A DNA stretch of 42,788 nt. Source: Bacteroidota bacterium. Lineage in GTDB: Bacteria; Bacteroidota; Bacteroidia; B-17B0; Aurantibacillaceae. Each line of letters opens with the position of its first letter. The first letter of the stretch is position 1. Of this stretch, positions 41,347 through 42,788 are shown one piece after another. Below the pieces are notes generated by a model. That model saw only the letters and a program-made list of their open reading frames with translations, did not search any database and had not been told where the DNA came from. The stretch lies in the NCBI GenBank assembly GCA_018267475.1, contig JAFDYI010000008.1:1-42788 (forward strand), read 5' to 3'. The translations under genes were made by a program, and so were the position numbers.

Positions 41347-42516
41347 ATGAAAAAAAGTATTTTAATTATTTGTCGTAACCATCTGGCTAAAGCGCCGCGT
41401 TTTATGATGGAGGTTAATGCCCTGAAAGACTATTACAACCTAATAGCAGCCGGGGAATCTTATGATGCAAGCACATCTGATTTTGAGTTTGTTAGTTTAA
41501 TTAAAGAATTTTTAGCGTTCCATTATGGGTATCCCACTTTTTTTAAAAAAATTATTTCTTTTGGGTTACACATTTACTTTAAATTTCCTTTTGCCAAAAG
41601 ATCCTATAGCTACGAAGTAACCGTGAAGCACAACTTTAAAACATTAAAGAAAAAGCAGTTTGATTTAATTATAGTGCATCATTTTAAAGATATTCCACTC
41701 GCTGTAAAATTAGCTGACCTAAAAAAAGTAAACATTATTTTTAATGCACACGAGTATTACCCCTTAGAGTTTGACGATTCTGAAGAATGGGTAAAAAATA
41801 CGCAACCAACTTATTTACATATTGCCAAAACATATTTAAATAAAGTAAGTATTTGTTTTTGTGTAGGGCAAATAATAGCCGATAAGTATAAGAAAGAATT
41901 TGGTTTGCACTCCGTAGTAATACCTAATGCTAAGCCTTTTTATGATTTGCAGCCCACACTTTTAAAAGAAAGCGAGAAAATAAAAATAATTCATCACGGA
42001 GGAGCCGAAAAATCTAGAAAAATAGAACTAACAATAGAGATGATGCAGTATTTGGGGCAAGGATACCAGCTTGATTTAATTTTGATTCCGGGATCGGAGG
42101 AATATATAGAAGAAATAAAAGAAAAAGCAAAACCTTATAGCAACATCCGTTTTTTAGAGCCGGTACCCTTGTATGATATACCTACTTTTTTAAATACTTA
42201 TGATATAGGTTTGTTTTTACTGCCTCCTACTAACTATAATTATGCCAACGCCTTACCTAATAAGTTTTTTGAATTTGTGCAAGCTCGTTTAGCCATAGCC
42301 ATTGCCCCATCTCCTGAAATGGCTTTGCTAACCCAAAAGTATGATTTGGGTGTAGTAGCCCCTGATTTTACCCCGCAGGCACTGGCAAACAAAATAAAAG
42401 AATTGACCGTAGAAAAAATAATGTACCACAAAAACCAATGCCACAAACACGCAAAAGAGTTAAGCTCAGGCGTATATCAAGATTTAATAAAAAAGACAGT
42501 TGATGAGCTAGTATAA
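41347..42516 (+). CDS. Glycosyltransferase (GT-B), first of a near-identical tandem pair
   Basis: The 389-residue protein starts MKKSILIICRNHLAKAPRFM. It shows the GT-B layout: an acceptor domain with IIVHHFKDIPLAVKLA and FNAHEYYPLEF, and a donor domain with KIKIIHHGGAEKSRKIELTI, YQLDLILIPGSEEYI, IRFLEPVPLYDIPTFLNTYD, IGLFLLPPTNYNYANALPNK and FFEFVQARLAIAIAPS, which holds the E-F-x-x-x-x-L-A loop. I use the ATG at 41347. A TTG six codons upstream is in frame but has nothing to support it. The first 184 nt are repeated, with seven differences, at 42605. Donor and acceptor are unknown. Confidence 0.83.
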   Translation: MKKSILIICRNHLAKAPRFMMEVNALKDYYNLIAAGESYDASTSDFEFVSLIKEFLAFHYGYPTFFKKIISFGLHIYFKFPFAKRSYSYEVTVKHNFKTLKKKQFDLIIVHHFKDIPLAVKLADLKKVNIIFNAHEYYPLEFDDSEEWVKNTQPTYLHIAKTYLNKVSICFCVGQIIADKYKKEFGLHSVVIPNAKPFYDLQPTLLKESEKIKIIHHGGAEKSRKIELTIEMMQYLGQGYQLDLILIPGSEEYIEEIKEKAKPYSNIRFLEPVPLYDIPTFLNTYDIGLFLLPPTNYNYANALPNKFFEFVQARLAIAIAPSPEMALLTQKYDLGVVAPDFTPQALANKIKELTVEKIMYHKNQCHKHAKELSSGVYQDLIKKTVDELV

Positions 42517-42604
42517 AATGACAGTTTGTGATTTCGGTAAAATCATGTTATTGATACCCATCACACGATTAACTTTTAATAAATCTCAAATAACTTCTGA
42601 ATAA

Positions 42605-42788
42605 ATGAAAAAAAGCATTTTAATTATTTGTCGTAACCATCTAGCTAAAGCGCCGCGTTTTATAATGGAGGTTAATGCCCTGAAAAATTATTACAACCTA
42701 ATAGCAGCCGGAGAATCTTATGATGCAAGCACATCTGATTTTGAGTTTGTTAGTTTAATTAAAAAATTTTTAGCGTTCCATTATGGGT
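42605..42788 (+). CDS. Partial glycosyltransferase, duplicate of the gene at 41347, cut by the window edge
   Basis: The frame is open from the ATG to the end of the window (61 codons). Its product MKKSILIICRNHLAKAPRFI and onward differs from the first copy at only three residues (Met to Ile, Asp to Asn, Glu to Lys). At DNA level 177 of 184 positions agree. The upstream spacer (42517-42604) is unrelated to that of the first copy, so the duplicated unit starts close to the ATG. Whether the copy is full length cannot be seen here. Confidence 0.85.
   Translation, partial: MKKSILIICRNHLAKAPRFIMEVNALKNYYNLIAAGESYDASTSDFEFVSLIKKFLAFHYG

Overview
The window looks like chromosomal DNA of a free-living member of the Bacteroidota. 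The clues are two PorP/SprF outer-membrane proteins, each directly behind a protein with a type B C-terminal domain for the type IX secretion system (T9SS), a third protein with a type A (YPNP) sorting tail, a UpxY-type NusG paralogue, a DUF5606 gene, an rpsU-recombinase-hpf operon, the near absence of Shine-Dalgarno sequences, and many copies of the Bacteroidota promoter -7 box TAnnTTTG. No genus can be named. No rRNA, tRNA, CRISPR array or classical insertion sequence was seen.

Layout. 1-11.2 kb is mostly housekeeping: rsmI, two small envelope genes, recQ, ettA, trmN6, a collagen-like lipoprotein, the rpsU-recombinase-hpf operon, two small lipoproteins and mutY. 11.3-28.8 kb alternates surface genes (two type B adhesin-like proteins with their PorP/SprF partners, one of them a CotH-kinase-like protein, and a seven-bladed FG-GAP protein) with metabolism and RNA or DNA maintenance (DUF5606, ribBA, a fused 2-oxoacid dehydrogenase E1, trhO, xth, metF). 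28.8-32.2 kb is carA, kynurenine 3-monooxygenase and a CPBP membrane protease. From 32.4 kb to the right edge lies a surface-glycan locus of the ABC-transporter type: a winged-helix regulator behind a palindromic operator-like site, a UpxY antiterminator, a WbpP-like epimerase, wzm, wzt, a sugar aminotransferase, an SDR epimerase, a hexapeptide acyltransferase and three glycosyltransferase genes. The last one is cut by the window edge and nearly repeats the start of the gene before it.

The most unusual object is at 35424-36064. Between wzm and wzt, exactly from the stop codon of the first to the start codon of the second, sits a small four-helix-bundle gene flanked by two inverted arrays of degenerate AGGTTR hexamers. 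The arms are complementary over about 30 nt with one mismatch, so the operon transcript could fold into a long stem with the gene in the loop. That is the architecture of the intervening sequences of bacterial 23S rRNA, but here it lies in an mRNA.

Other signals are a group of promoters whose -7 box ends only 4-6 nt before the ATG (leaderless or nearly so), an anti-Shine-Dalgarno-like stretch just after rpsU, and an abrupt fall in G+C inside wzt, which suggests that the glycan-specific part was exchanged.
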